From the NCBI RefSeq assembly GCF_000420485.1, contig NZ_ATVA01000018.1, forward strand, positions 62,001 to 126,000: 64,000 nt of DNA. Direction: 5' to 3'. The position numbers and the translations under genes were made by a program. Numbering within the stretch: position 1 is the first letter of the stretch; each line of letters begins with the position of its first letter. This document shows positions 1 through 8,655 of the stretch, in pieces. The DNA is from Paucidesulfovibrio longus DSM 6739. Its GTDB lineage: Bacteria; Desulfobacterota; Desulfovibrionia; Desulfovibrionales; Desulfovibrionaceae. The notes under the pieces were generated by a model, which did not search any database, was not told the origin of the DNA, and saw only the letters and a list, made by a program, of their open reading frames with translations.

Positions 1-390
1 GCGGGCCAGGGATAGGCAGTCCTTGAGGGTGCGCACGCCGTGGCCAAGGTCCAGGCCCAGATCCCAGAGCGGGTGGAAGAGCGAGGCGGAGAGCTGTTCG
101 GCCTCGGCGGGAATGCGGCCCTTGAAGAGCAGCAGCACGTCCACGTCCGACGCCGGGCAGAGTTCGTTGCGCCCGTAGCCGCCCACGGCCACCAAAGCGA
201 ACGGGACCGCCCGGAGGCCGGGACAGGCGTCCACGGTCTCCTCCAGGCGGTCCCGGAAGTAGTCGTCCATGAGGCGGGCGGCCTTGGCCGGGAATCCCTC
301 GACATTGCCCTGGCGGGCGAATTCGGCGAGGCGTTCCCGCTCGCGGCCCAGTGTCGTGGCCGGGCCGGGCCTCCCGTCAATTTCGGTCAT
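1..390 (-). CDS. glnD: Bifunctional uridylyltransferase/uridylyl-removing enzyme GlnD (N-terminal part, cut by window edge)
   Basis: Only the first 130 residues are present; the gene continues beyond position 1. Translation from the ATG at 390 gives a protein beginning MTEIDGRPG. The nucleotidyltransferase motif GGYGRNELCPASDVDVLL (about residues 69-86), with the metal-binding Asp pair of the DVDV segment, is typical of GlnD. The family adds and removes UMP on the T-loop tyrosine of PII proteins in response to glutamine. The gene starts 24 nt after the PII gene stop in the same direction, so an amtB-glnK-glnD operon is likely, placing the modifying enzyme beside its substrate. The C-terminal HD and ACT domains lie outside the window and cannot be checked. 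Confidence 0.93.
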   Translation of the reverse strand, partial: MTEIDGRPGPATTLGRERERLAEFARQGNVEGFPAKAARLMDDYFRDRLEETVDACPGLRAVPFALVAVGGYGRNELCPASDVDVLLLFKGRIPAEAEQLSASLFHPLWDLGLDLGHGVRTLKDCLSLAR

Positions 391-414
391 GGCGCGCAGC
401 GTTTCCGGTCTGGG

Positions 415-780
<366 letters not shown>

Positions 781-2001
781 TTACAGCTGGTAGCCGGTTT
801 CGCTGTGCAGGGTGTTGTCCAGGCCCTTCATCTCTTCTTCATCGGTGGCGCGCATGCCCACAACGGCGTCCACGATCTTGAAGAGGACCACGCTGGCGAT
901 GAAGCAGAAGGCCCAGGTGATCACCACGGAAACGAACTGTATCCAAAGTTGATTCGGATTGCCATAGAAGAGGCCCAACTGCGGCACGCCGTCGAATTCG
1001 ACGATGCCGGAGGCGAAAAGGCCGGTGGCCAGCGCTCCCCAGGTTCCGCCCACGCCGTGGATGCCGACCACGTCCAGGGCGTCGTCGTAGCCGAGCTTGT
1101 TCTTGAGCATGATGCCGCCGAAGCAGATCACTCCGGCGAGGCCGCCGATGACCAGGGAAGCCCAGGGATCGACGAAGCCCGCGGCAGGGGTGATGGCCAC
1201 GAGTCCGGCCAGCGCGCCCGAGGCCGCGCCCAGGGTGGTGGGCCTGCCGGAGTGCAGCCACTCCACGACGACCCAGACCACGCAGGCGGCGGCAGCGGCC
1301 ATGTGCGTGGTCACGAAGGCGTTGGCCGCGATGCCGTCCGCGGCAAGAGCCGAGCCCGCGTTGAAGCCGAACCAGCCGAACCAGAGCATGCCCGCGCCCA
1401 GGGCGGTCATGGGCAGGTTGTGCGGGATGAAGGCTTCCTTGCCGAAGCCGCGGCGCTTGCCGAGCAGCAGCGCGCAGGCCAGGGCCGCCGCGCCGGAGCT
1501 CATGTGCACCACGGCGCCGCCGGCGAAGTCGAGCGCGCCCATCTGACCGAGCAGGCCGCCGCCCCAGACCATGTGGCACATGGGCGCGTAGACCACGAGC
1601 AGCCAGAGCGAGGAAAAGAGCACGAAGCCGCTGAATTTGATGCGTTCGGCATACGCGCCGGAGATCAGCGCCGGGGTGATCACCGCGAACATGCACTGGA
1701 AGATCATGAAGGTCAGATGCGAAAGGTTGCCGCCTTCCTGGGCCGGGCCCATGCCCACGCCGCTGAGGAAGAGGTAGTCCAGCCCGCCGATGACGCCGCC
1801 GATGTCCGAGCCGAAGGACAGCGAATAGCCGACCAGCGCCCAGAGCACGGAAACCAGACCCATCATGAAGACGCTGTGCATCACGGTCGAGAGCACGTTT
1901 TTGCTGCGGACGAGACCGCCGTAGAAGAGAGCCAGCCCGGGCGTCATGAAGAGCACCAACGCGGCACAGATCAGGATGAAGGCATTGTCCACCGGATTCA
2001 T
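781..2001 (-). CDS. amtB: Ammonium channel AmtB
   Basis: 406 residues with about eleven hydrophobic segments. The two pore histidines of the Amt family are visible as His166 (GGAVVHMSSG) and His315 (VVGIHGVGGTWG). The Amt signature near residues 190-220 (IPHNLPMTALGAGMLWFGW) is intact. The protein conducts ammonium/ammonia across the inner membrane and is blocked by GlnK under ammonium excess. It begins at the ATG at 2001 with AAGGAGG about 9 nt upstream. Unlike the Escherichia coli protein it starts directly with the first membrane helix (MNPVDNAFILICAAL), without an obvious cleaved signal peptide. It heads the presumed amtB-glnK-glnD operon. Confidence 0.97.
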   Translation of the reverse strand: MNPVDNAFILICAALVLFMTPGLALFYGGLVRSKNVLSTVMHSVFMMGLVSVLWALVGYSLSFGSDIGGVIGGLDYLFLSGVGMGPAQEGGNLSHLTFMIFQCMFAVITPALISGAYAERIKFSGFVLFSSLWLLVVYAPMCHMVWGGGLLGQMGALDFAGGAVVHMSSGAAALACALLLGKRRGFGKEAFIPHNLPMTALGAGMLWFGWFGFNAGSALAADGIAANAFVTTHMAAAAACVVWVVVEWLHSGRPTTLGAASGALAGLVAITPAAGFVDPWASLVIGGLAGVICFGGIMLKNKLGYDDALDVVGIHGVGGTWGALATGLFASGIVEFDGVPQLGLFYGNPNQLWIQFVSVVITWAFCFIASVVLFKIVDAVVGMRATDEEEMKGLDNTLHSETGYQL

Positions 2002-2446
2002 GCGGGAGTTCCTCCTTGCATTATTGCAATTTCGTTATTTTGCGCAATAAAGTCGAATTGCTGAAAAGCGTAATTGCCGTTTTCGTAAATTGCCGTTGCC
2101 AAATATGTTCACAACTGAAACAGATTTGCAAAAAATTGAAATACGAAGTTTTTTCAGTCGCTTGCAATGTACCCATGCCGATCCGGGGCGGGGCGGTCGC
2201 AGCGCCCCTCAGGTGCGGCCATGTGCCTTCTTTGTGAAGATCGGGCCGCGTCGACAAGGTTCGGAGGAATAAGGCAAGGGGCGTGCCAAATGCGGAATCG
2301 GACACCGGGAAGTGCCGAAAGGGGGGGGGATGGATGCGGATTTGGGGATCGGGATGGCCGGGGCGGGAATATAAAATAGGATGGCCCGGGCCGTGACGGG
2401 CTGCGAAGCGACCGAAGGCGCGTCTCCGCAGCCCGTCGGGGCGCGG
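2002..2446. other. Gene-free region between amtB and the acylphosphatase gene
   Basis: The 445 bp hold no convincing gene. The amtB-proximal 150 bp are AT-rich and contain short palindromes (TTGCATTATTGCAA at 2016-2029, TTGCGCAA at 2040-2047) that may belong to the amtB control region. I looked for a sigma-54 promoter (GG and GC ten bases apart) reading toward amtB and found no good match. The distal part contains a hairpin described separately. Confidence 0.6.
2395..2437 (-). terminator. Hairpin downstream of the acylphosphatase gene
   Basis: An 11-bp perfect stem (GACGGGCTGCG at 2395-2405 with CGCAGCCCGTC at 2427-2437) closes a 21-nt loop just after the stop codon of the minus-strand gene. 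A T-rich stretch follows only about 20 nt later on that strand, so it is a weak intrinsic terminator or a 3' stabilising hairpin. Confidence 0.45.
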
Positions 2447-2722
2447 TCAGCCGCGCATGTCGAACTTGTCGAAGCTCTTGTCGTATTCGATGAATTCGCA
2501 GTGCATTTCATGCACCTCGGGCAGCGGGGCTTCCGCGACCATCTTGTCCTTGAAGCGGGAGCACTGCATCATGTCGCCCTGGAGCAGAATCTCGGCCTTG
2601 CCGTCTTCGATGTAACGAACCCAGCCCGTCAGATTCATTTCCTGGGCGGTGTCCATGACCCAGGACTGGAAGTTGCCCCCCTTGACCTTGCCGTCGACTA
2701 CGCAGTGAAAACTCTTGGTCAT
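2447..2722 (-). CDS. Acylphosphatase-fold protein with substituted catalytic residues
   Basis: 91 residues from the ATG at 2722, which follows an AGGAGAA ribosome binding site; a longer frame upstream is not needed. Length and layout match acylphosphatases, with the loop VDGKVKGGNFQ (residues 9-19) and GWVRY (33-37). In the family the loop ends in an essential Arg and the second motif reads GWVxN with an essential Asn. Here these positions are Gln19 and Tyr37, so both catalytic residues are replaced. Acyl-phosphate hydrolysis is therefore unlikely, and a binding or regulatory role is possible. It is a single-gene unit upstream of, and divergent from, the zinc operon. Confidence 0.85.
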   Translation of the reverse strand: MTKSFHCVVDGKVKGGNFQSWVMDTAQEMNLTGWVRYIEDGKAEILLQGDMMQCSRFKDKMVAEAPLPEVHEMHCEFIEYDKSFDKFDMRG

Positions 2723-2936
2723 AGATGTTCTCCTTGAGTCTGCGCGCCGATTCCCCTTGGGGACGTTGGGCGCGTTGGTTGCTTTCAGAGGAAGCATACC
2801 AAAAAAATCCGTCATATGCACGGGGTTAGAATGGAGCGGGAGGAGATTATCCTGGCCTGCGCTGCGAGCCGGTGGGGTGGGCTTCCGGCGTTGCGGGCGC
2901 GCTGCGCGCAAATCCATGTTTCGCGCTTGACTTGCG

Positions 2937-2968
2937 TGCAACCCTGTTGCATCAAGCAACCGAGTTGC
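2937..2968 (+). promoter_or_regulatory. Candidate zinc-regulator operator upstream of znuA
   Basis: Four alternating half-sites GCAAC/GTTGC fall at 2938-2942, 2946-2950, 2956-2960 and 2964-2968. They form two adjacent dyads, TGCAACCCTGTTGCA (2937-2951) and GCAACCGAGTTGC (2956-2968). The element directly follows a TTGACT -35-like hexamer (2927-2932), so a bound protein would cover the promoter. It lies 22 nt before znuA, in an operon ending in a Fur-family gene. I infer that this regulator binds here. Confidence 0.7.
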
Positions 2969-2990
2969 ACACGCCACGAGGAGGAGAAGT

Positions 2991-4001
2991 ATGTTCAAGC
3001 ACGTCATGTTTTTCGGAGCCTTGCTCGCGGTGGTTCTCTTCTTCATCATCGGGGCGGCCACGGCCCGCAGCGCCGAAGCCGCGCCCGTGGTCGCCGTGAG
3101 CGTGGAGCCGCAGCGCTACGCCCTGGAGAAGATCGCGGGCGACTCCCTGGAGTGCGTGGTGTTCGTGCCTGCGGGCGCGGACCCGCACACCTACGAGCCG
3201 AAACCCTCCCAGGTGGCCGTGCTGGCGCGGGCCGACATCTACCTGAGCATCGGCCTGGAATTCGAGAAAGCCTGGCTGGCGCGGCTTGCGGGGGTCAATT
3301 CGCATCTGCGGGTGCTGCCCATGAACGCGGGGCTGGAATTTTCCGCGCGCCATGACGCCGGACATGACGCCGGACATGACGCCGGACATGACGACGTACA
3401 CGATGCCGGGCAGGCGGACGGCCACATGGCGCAGGCCGCAGCCAAGCATGAGCATCATGCCGACGCGGACGAACACGCGGAGGAGGCCGAGCATCACCAT
3501 CATCATCACGGCATGGATCCGCACGTCTGGACCGCGCCCGCCGGGATGCGCGTCATGGCCGCGAACGCGCTGAACGCGCTCCTGGAGCTTGATCCGGCCA
3601 ATGCCGCGCGCTATCGGGCCAACTGCACGGCCTTTCTCGCGGAGATCGACGCGCTGGACGCCCGGATCCAGGGGCTGTTTCAGGATGTTTCCCCGGAGCG
3701 GCGCACGTTTCTGGTCTTCCATCCGGCCTGGGGGCATTTTGCCGAAGCCTACGGCCTGACCCAGCTTTCCATCGAGGTGGACGGCAAGGAGCCAGGCCCG
3801 GCCGAGCTGGCCGGAATCATCACCGAGGCCCGCGAACACGGGGTGCGCGCGGTCTTCATCCAGCCCCAGATGTCCAAGCGTACCGCCCTGTCCGTGGCCG
3901 GGGCCGTGGGCGCGCAGGTCGTCGAGGCCGATCCCCTGGCCGCCGACTGGGAGGCCAACCTGCTTTCCGTGGCCGAGAGCTTCCGCAACGCCATGAAATA
4001 A
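2991..4001 (+). CDS. znuA: Zinc ABC transporter periplasmic binding protein
   Basis: 336 residues with an N-terminal signal peptide (hydrophobic to about residue 22, cleavage near Ala-Arg-Ser-Ala-Glu-Ala). It belongs to the cluster A-I metal-binding proteins. Likely zinc ligands are His66 (DPHTYEP), His178 (MDPHVW), His244 (FHPAWGH) and an acidic residue near 317 (EADPLA). Between residues 121 and 173 is the histidine- and aspartate-rich loop typical of ZnuA, including a run of six His. Part of this loop is encoded by a 12-bp tandem repeat. Ribosome binding site GAGGAGAAG precedes the ATG. First gene of znuA-znuC-znuB-zur. Confidence 0.95.
   Translation: MFKHVMFFGALLAVVLFFIIGAATARSAEAAPVVAVSVEPQRYALEKIAGDSLECVVFVPAGADPHTYEPKPSQVAVLARADIYLSIGLEFEKAWLARLAGVNSHLRVLPMNAGLEFSARHDAGHDAGHDAGHDDVHDAGQADGHMAQAAAKHEHHADADEHAEEAEHHHHHHGMDPHVWTAPAGMRVMAANALNALLELDPANAARYRANCTAFLAEIDALDARIQGLFQDVSPERRTFLVFHPAWGHFAEAYGLTQLSIEVDGKEPGPAELAGIITEAREHGVRAVFIQPQMSKRTALSVAGAVGAQVVEADPLAADWEANLLSVAESFRNAMK
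3351..3398 (+). repeat. 12-bp tandem repeat inside znuA encoding His-Asp-Ala-Gly units
   Basis: The unit CATGACGCCGGA occurs three times exactly (3351-3362, 3363-3374, 3375-3386) and once imperfectly (3387-3398). In frame it encodes repeated HDAG. Slippage could change the length of the metal-binding loop without breaking the frame. Confidence 0.9.
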
Positions 4002-4015
4002 CGTATGAGCGGAAT

Positions 4016-4828
4016 ATGACCGAACCCGCCGTCGAGATCAAAGACCTCGCCTTTTCGTATAACGGCCGTCCCGCCCTCGCCGGCGTGAACCTTCGCGTGG
4101 AGCGCGGAGAGTTCATGGCCGTGATCGGCCCCAACGGCGGCGGCAAGACCACCCTGGTCAAGCTCATGCTCGGCCTGCTCCAGCCGGACGCCGGGAGCAT
4201 TCGCGTCCTGGGGCAGAGGCCGCCGCGCGCGTCCAGGCGCATCGGCTACGTTCCGCAGCACACCCACGCCCGCGCGGGCTTCCCCATCACCGTGCTGGAC
4301 ACGGCGCTCATGGGCGTGGACCGGGCGCGCCAAGGTCTCTTCGGCCGCTCTCGCGCCGCGCGGGACAAGGCCCTGGAAGCGCTGGCCCGCGTGAACATGG
4401 GCGAACACGCGGATCGGCTCTTCGGCGAGCTTTCCGGCGGGCAGAAGCAGCGCGTGCTCATCGCCAGAGCCCTGGCCGCGGACGCCGAGCTGCTCATCCT
4501 GGACGAACCCACGGCCAGCATCGATCCCCACGGCTCGTTCTGCTTCTTCGACTTTCTCTGCAAGATGGGCGAGGCGCGCAAGCTGACCACGGTGGCCGTG
4601 AGCCACGACATGAGCCTTCTGACCACGCGCATTTCCGCAGTGGCCGCCGTGAACCGCAGCGTCATCTCCAGCCAGGGGCCGGAACTGAGCAAGGAGATGC
4701 TCGAACTGCTCTACGGGCAGCACGAACACACCTGCGCCATGGACGACTACATCGCCCAGCTCAGCCTGCGCCACGGACCGCATGGAAAGCCGCTGGACAT
4801 TTCCGCAAGGGAGGCCGGGCATGAATGA
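4016..4828 (+). CDS. znuC: Zinc ABC transporter ATP-binding protein
   Basis: 270 residues. Walker A GPNGGGKTT (about 39-47), ABC signature LSGGQKQR (about 140-147), Walker B LLILDEPT and the switch histidine in VAVSHDM are all present. It supplies ATP hydrolysis for the ZnuABC importer on the cytoplasmic side. The gene begins 14 nt after znuA and overlaps znuB by 8 nt. A C-terminal tail with several His residues (GQHEHTC and RHGPHGK) is a common trait of zinc-transport ATPases. Confidence 0.95.
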   Translation: MTEPAVEIKDLAFSYNGRPALAGVNLRVERGEFMAVIGPNGGGKTTLVKLMLGLLQPDAGSIRVLGQRPPRASRRIGYVPQHTHARAGFPITVLDTALMGVDRARQGLFGRSRAARDKALEALARVNMGEHADRLFGELSGGQKQRVLIARALAADAELLILDEPTASIDPHGSFCFFDFLCKMGEARKLTTVAVSHDMSLLTTRISAVAAVNRSVISSQGPELSKEMLELLYGQHEHTCAMDDYIAQLSLRHGPHGKPLDISAREAGHE

Positions 4829-5651
4829 CCTCCTGACGCTCTTTTCCTTCGATTTCATGCAGAACGCCCTGGCCGCAGGCGTGCTGGCCAGCGTGGCCTG
4901 CGGGCTGATAGGCACGCTGGTGGTGGTCAACCGCATGGTCTTCCTGGCCGGGGGCATCGCCCACGCGGCCTACGGGGGCATCGGCCTGGCCTTTTTCATG
5001 GGCTGGCCCGCGCTGCCCTGCACCCTCGGCTTCACGGCCGGAGCCTCGCTGCTCATGGGCTGCGTCACCCGCAGGCGGGGCGAGCGCACCGACACCGTGG
5101 TGGGCGTGCTCTGGGCCGCGGGCATGGCCACGGGCATCATCCTCATCGACCTTTCTCCGGGCTACGCATCGGACCTGATGAGCTTTCTCTTCGGGTCCAT
5201 CCTGGCGGTCCCGGCCTCGGACCTCTGGGTCATGCTCGCGCTGGACGCACTCGTGGCCGCGCTGACGCTGTTTTTCTACAAGGATCTGCTGGCCATGAGT
5301 TTCGATCCGGAATTCGCCGAGGCGCGCGGCGTGCCCGTGGGCTTTCTGCACTACCTCCTGCCGCTGATGACCGCGCTCTGCGTGGTCATGATCGTGCGCG
5401 TGGTCGGGCTGATCCTGGTCATCGCCCTGGTGACGATTCCGCCCTACCTCGCGGAGCGCCGGGCGCGCTCCCTGGGCGGGATGATGCTCCGGGCCTGCGC
5501 CTGGAGCCTGTTTTTCTGCCTGGCCGGGCTGCTGCTCTCGGCCCGGTTCGACCTCACCTCCGGCGCGTGCATCATCGCGGTGGCCGCAGCCAGCTTCTTC
5601 GCGCTCACGGCCTGGGACGCGCTGGGGCGTCGCCGGGGAAGGAGCGGCTGA
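4821..5651 (+). CDS. znuB: Zinc ABC transporter permease
   Basis: 276 residues from the ATG at 4821, with AAGGGAGG just upstream; this start overlaps the end of znuC (ATGAATGA), a sign of translational coupling. A longer frame starting at 4782 lacks a comparable ribosome binding site. The protein has about eight membrane helices and matches the ABC-3 family, with the cytoplasmic coupling segment around EFAEARGVPV. It forms the inner-membrane channel of ZnuABC and overlaps the next gene by one base. Confidence 0.93.
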   Translation: MNDLLTLFSFDFMQNALAAGVLASVACGLIGTLVVVNRMVFLAGGIAHAAYGGIGLAFFMGWPALPCTLGFTAGASLLMGCVTRRRGERTDTVVGVLWAAGMATGIILIDLSPGYASDLMSFLFGSILAVPASDLWVMLALDALVAALTLFFYKDLLAMSFDPEFAEARGVPVGFLHYLLPLMTALCVVMIVRVVGLILVIALVTIPPYLAERRARSLGGMMLRACAWSLFFCLAGLLLSARFDLTSGACIIAVAAASFFALTAWDALGRRRGRSG

Positions 5652-6049
5652 TGGTCCGGGAGACATTGCTTCGATCCGGGGTCGATCCCACGGAGCGCCG
5701 GGTCATGGTTTTCGAGGCCGTGGCCGGGGCCGAGGGCGCGGTCAGCGCGCCGGAGCTGCTCGCCGCCCTGGGCGGGAGCATGAACAAGGTCACGCTCTAC
5801 CGCATTCTCGATCTGCTCGTGAGCAGCGGGGTGCTTGCCCGCCACACCGGGCCGGGCCGCACGGCCCACTATTGCCTGGGCCGGGGCCATGGCCACTTCC
5901 ATTGCACCCGCTGCGGCCGCTGCATCTGCCTGGGGCTGGAGGACGCCAACCTGGAACGGTTGGCCGGACCGGAGCTGGCCGGGCTGGGCCGGGTCGAGGA
6001 TGTGGAGCTGCGCGTGGAGGGCGTCTGCCGCGAGTGCCTGAAAAGCTGA
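5651..6049 (+). CDS. zur: Fur-family transcriptional regulator, likely zinc-responsive
   Basis: 132 residues from the ATG at 5651, overlapping the znuB stop. The N-terminal winged helix (RRVMVFEAV to YRILDLLVSSG) is followed by the dimerisation domain with the structural zinc motifs CTRC (85-88) and CREC (126-129), plus His80, His82 and His84. Fur proteins repress metal-uptake genes when metal is bound. Its place as last gene of the znu operon makes Zur the natural assignment, with autoregulation through the palindromes at 2937-2968. The short N-terminus resembles Zur/PerR-type members. Confidence 0.88.
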   Translation: MVRETLLRSGVDPTERRVMVFEAVAGAEGAVSAPELLAALGGSMNKVTLYRILDLLVSSGVLARHTGPGRTAHYCLGRGHGHFHCTRCGRCICLGLEDANLERLAGPELAGLGRVEDVELRVEGVCRECLKS

Positions 6050-6122
6050 TTCGGCCTTGTCTTTGCGTCCCTCCCCGGCTATTTTCCTCCGAACCATACC
6101 ATTTCAGATCAGGAGAACCGCC

Positions 6123-6872
6123 ATGCGCCGTTTCGCCGCCCCTGCGCTCTGCCTCTTGCTGCTTTCGTTTCTGCCGGTTTCGCTTGCCGGAGCCGTGAGC
6201 TATTCCATCGACACCGATCCGGCGAACGACGTCCTCTACCAGATCTCGACCCTGGCCAAGCTCAAGGCCGGATATTACGATTCCGAGCAGACCGTGGGCG
6301 ACCTCAAGAAGCGCGGCGACTTCGGCATGGGCACCTTTCAGGGCCTGGACGGCGAGATGTTCTTCTACCAGGGCCGCGTCTGGCAGATTCCGGTCACGGG
6401 CGTGCCCAGGCTGATGCCGGACGACGCGGGCGTACCCTTCGCGCAGGTCACGCATTTCGAGCCGGACCTGGTCTTCACCCTCAAGTACGTCAAGGACTAC
6501 GCCGACTTCGAGCGCAGACTGCTCAAGGAGCTGCCCGGTCCGGACATGCTCTACGCCGTGCACGTCAAGGGCAACTTCCAGTTCGTCCAGGCGCGCAGCG
6601 TGCCCAAGAGCGAGAAGCCCTTTCCCCCGCTGGCCGAGGTCATCAAGAAACAGGCGATCTTTCCCCTGAAGAACGTGACCGGAGACATGGTCGGCTGGCA
6701 CACTCCCGCCTACATGACCGGAGTGGGCGCGCCCGGCCTGCACCTGCACTTTCTGGACTATACCGAAACCATGGGCGGCCACGTGCTCGACTTCAGCGCC
6801 GCCGAGGTCACGGTGGAGCTGGACGTGACCCCGGACCTGGAAATCCATCTGCCCAAGAACACGGCCTTCTGA
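6123..6872 (+). CDS. budA: Acetolactate decarboxylase with signal peptide
   Basis: 249 residues. A signal peptide is evident (MRR, then hydrophobic to about Ala23). The zinc ligands of the family are seen as His207, His209 (GLHLHF) and His220 (GGHVLDF). The enzyme converts acetolactate to acetoin. The chosen ATG at 6123 follows AGGAGAA. The protein appears exported, which is known for some family members, but the usual cytosolic partner acetolactate synthase is not next to it. It is transcribed after the zur gene with a 73-nt gap and ends at a strong terminator, so it may be read together with the znu operon or alone. Confidence 0.9.
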   Translation: MRRFAAPALCLLLLSFLPVSLAGAVSYSIDTDPANDVLYQISTLAKLKAGYYDSEQTVGDLKKRGDFGMGTFQGLDGEMFFYQGRVWQIPVTGVPRLMPDDAGVPFAQVTHFEPDLVFTLKYVKDYADFERRLLKELPGPDMLYAVHVKGNFQFVQARSVPKSEKPFPPLAEVIKKQAIFPLKNVTGDMVGWHTPAYMTGVGAPGLHLHFLDYTETMGGHVLDFSAAEVTVELDVTPDLEIHLPKNTAF

Positions 6873-6896
6873 TCCGGCTGCCCACGGCACGAAGCA

Positions 6897-6936
6897 CGCC
6901 CCGGAAGACGCGTTCTTCCGGGGCGGTTTTTCTTTG
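6897..6936 (+). terminator. Intrinsic terminator after acetolactate decarboxylase
   Basis: A perfect 12-bp stem (CGCCCCGGAAGA at 6897-6908 with TCTTCCGGGGCG at 6914-6925) and 5-nt loop are followed by GTTTTTCTTT. Confidence 0.93.
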
Positions 6937-7098
6937 AGAACGTTGCGCGGCGCGGCGGCCCCTGTACTAAGAGTATAGTAACCGATTACTGCAGTTAAGC
7001 GTGAATGAGAGAAATGAACAATGCTATGGCTAATTCTTCGTTGTCGATTGCAACGCAGAAGTTCGAGGTGCAGAAAAAAACAAAAAACAAACACTTGT

Positions 7099-8655
7099 TT
7101 AGCGTCGCAATTTATTGCGGAGCGAGAATGCGAGTAGCGAAGCCTGGAGTGTTATACAAACTTGAAAGAGTAAATACGATACTTTTCTGAGGATTGAGTA
7201 TTCTTCATAGGGACTGAACTTAGACAGGGGAAGACAGTTATACCAATCTGTGAAAACATTGCAGAATATTGACCAACTTATCTTGGACTGATCAGAATAT
7301 TGGAATGGTTCGAAGTATGCAAAAAGTATTACTGGTAAGGCTAAAAGGGCAATCAGCACCCAAAAAGCTCTTTGAGGTTCTTCTCCGTAGCCGCTGAGAA
7401 ATCTATAAAAAATAAGAAAATAATATGTTACAGGTGGTGTTGTTTTCGTCTTGAGCAGCATCTCTTTTTCTTGCCAATGCCAATCAGATGCTCTTAACTC
7501 GTCGTGATTAAGCTTCGATATTTTTTTTTGGCGACGGTAAACATCTATAAGGTCGTTCGGTTTCGAAGTAGAATGATTCGCTACCCGGAAGTGACCATCC
7601 GCTTGCGGCCATACGCAGTTTGTGAAGCAGAATGCTTCGATTGGAGCGTTATTCAGTATAATTTTATGCATGTTAATCCAACTGAGTTGGATGGTTTTGT
7701 TAGCGGTAAAGGCACCAAAATCAACAGACTCTGCGAATTCGACCCGCTCAAAATATATAGTTTCCTTGGCGCAGGCTTCATTGAAATTTAAATTTGAACT
7801 AAATTTTGAAAAGCGCAATGATGTGAAATCGTTAAATCGTGTCCGAGCAAAAGAAGCACTCCCGGTACAATCAACATTGTTAAAATATACACCAGCATTA
7901 CAGATGTTATTTTCAAATTTAAATGAACCTAAAATATTAGTGTTGTAGAACTCTGCATCACCAGCAAAATAATTATGATTAAAATTGATATAGTCCTGAC
8001 ATGTATTATAAAAATGAATATTGCTTAAAAATTTTGAATTCACAAGTTCAAAAGTAACAAGCATTGTATTTTCAAAAAAAGTATTTCCATAAAAATCAGA
8101 AGCAAGGACTGTGATATTTGAACATTGTCCATTTTTGATAAAAAATCTCTTATTGAAGCGTGTATTAGCAATCAATAATCCCTTAGTGAGATCTGCACTA
8201 TCAAAGTAGACATTGTCTTGGAAAGTGATGTCAAGTAAGTCAAATTTAGAAATAAATTTTGTATTGCTAAAAAAAACCTCCTTGCAAAATTCTGACTGAT
8301 TGCAGTTAAATGCGTTTCCATTAGTTAAGTCAGAAAAATATACATCTTCGACAAAGGTACAATTTGTAAGATTGATAAATGAATTATCCAAATTCTGGAA
8401 CAAGTCGGCAAAACGCAGTTTGTGCGGGAAGATTGCTCCGCTCAGATTGATATAGTGTGCTTGATTTTGATTTAGTAATTTTTTAATATGTAGCTTTAAT
8501 TGAAAATTGAAATTGTTGATATCCGCTTTTTCTTCGGCGGGTGCATGCAGAATACAATATGTCTCTTCTTTCTTTGCGTTGCGCCAATTACGAGGAGGAT
8601 CGTCATACACTCTATATTTTCTACATTTTGGACAAGCCGGTATAGCTGTTCTCAT
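7099..8655 (-). CDS. Pentapeptide-repeat membrane protein in an AT-rich islet
   Basis: 518 residues. The N-terminus has a possible zinc site (CPKC at 8-11, further Cys near 34). Residues about 65-340 consist of pentapeptide-like units rich in Phe, Asn and Leu (for example NLTNCTFVED, NTRFNKRFF), predicting a right-handed quadrilateral beta-helix. The C-terminal 130 residues hold about two hydrophobic segments (FWVLIALLALPVILFAYF and a final one), so the helix is tethered to the membrane. Base composition is strikingly AT-rich compared with both neighbours and codon use differs, which points to horizontal acquisition. No integrase or repeats flank it. Function unknown; a defence or effector role is only a guess. 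Confidence 0.85.
   Translation of the reverse strand: MRTAIPACPKCRKYRVYDDPPRNWRNAKKEETYCILHAPAEEKADINNFNFQLKLHIKKLLNQNQAHYINLSGAIFPHKLRFADLFQNLDNSFINLTNCTFVEDVYFSDLTNGNAFNCNQSEFCKEVFFSNTKFISKFDLLDITFQDNVYFDSADLTKGLLIANTRFNKRFFIKNGQCSNITVLASDFYGNTFFENTMLVTFELVNSKFLSNIHFYNTCQDYINFNHNYFAGDAEFYNTNILGSFKFENNICNAGVYFNNVDCTGSASFARTRFNDFTSLRFSKFSSNLNFNEACAKETIYFERVEFAESVDFGAFTANKTIQLSWINMHKIILNNAPIEAFCFTNCVWPQADGHFRVANHSTSKPNDLIDVYRRQKKISKLNHDELRASDWHWQEKEMLLKTKTTPPVTYYFLIFYRFLSGYGEEPQRAFWVLIALLALPVILFAYFEPFQYSDQSKISWSIFCNVFTDWYNCLPLSKFSPYEEYSILRKVSYLLFQVCITLQASLLAFSLRNKLRR

Noticed and set aside
2002-2160. Sigma-54 promoter for amtB
   Set aside because: No GG and GC pair at the required ten-base spacing reading toward amtB.
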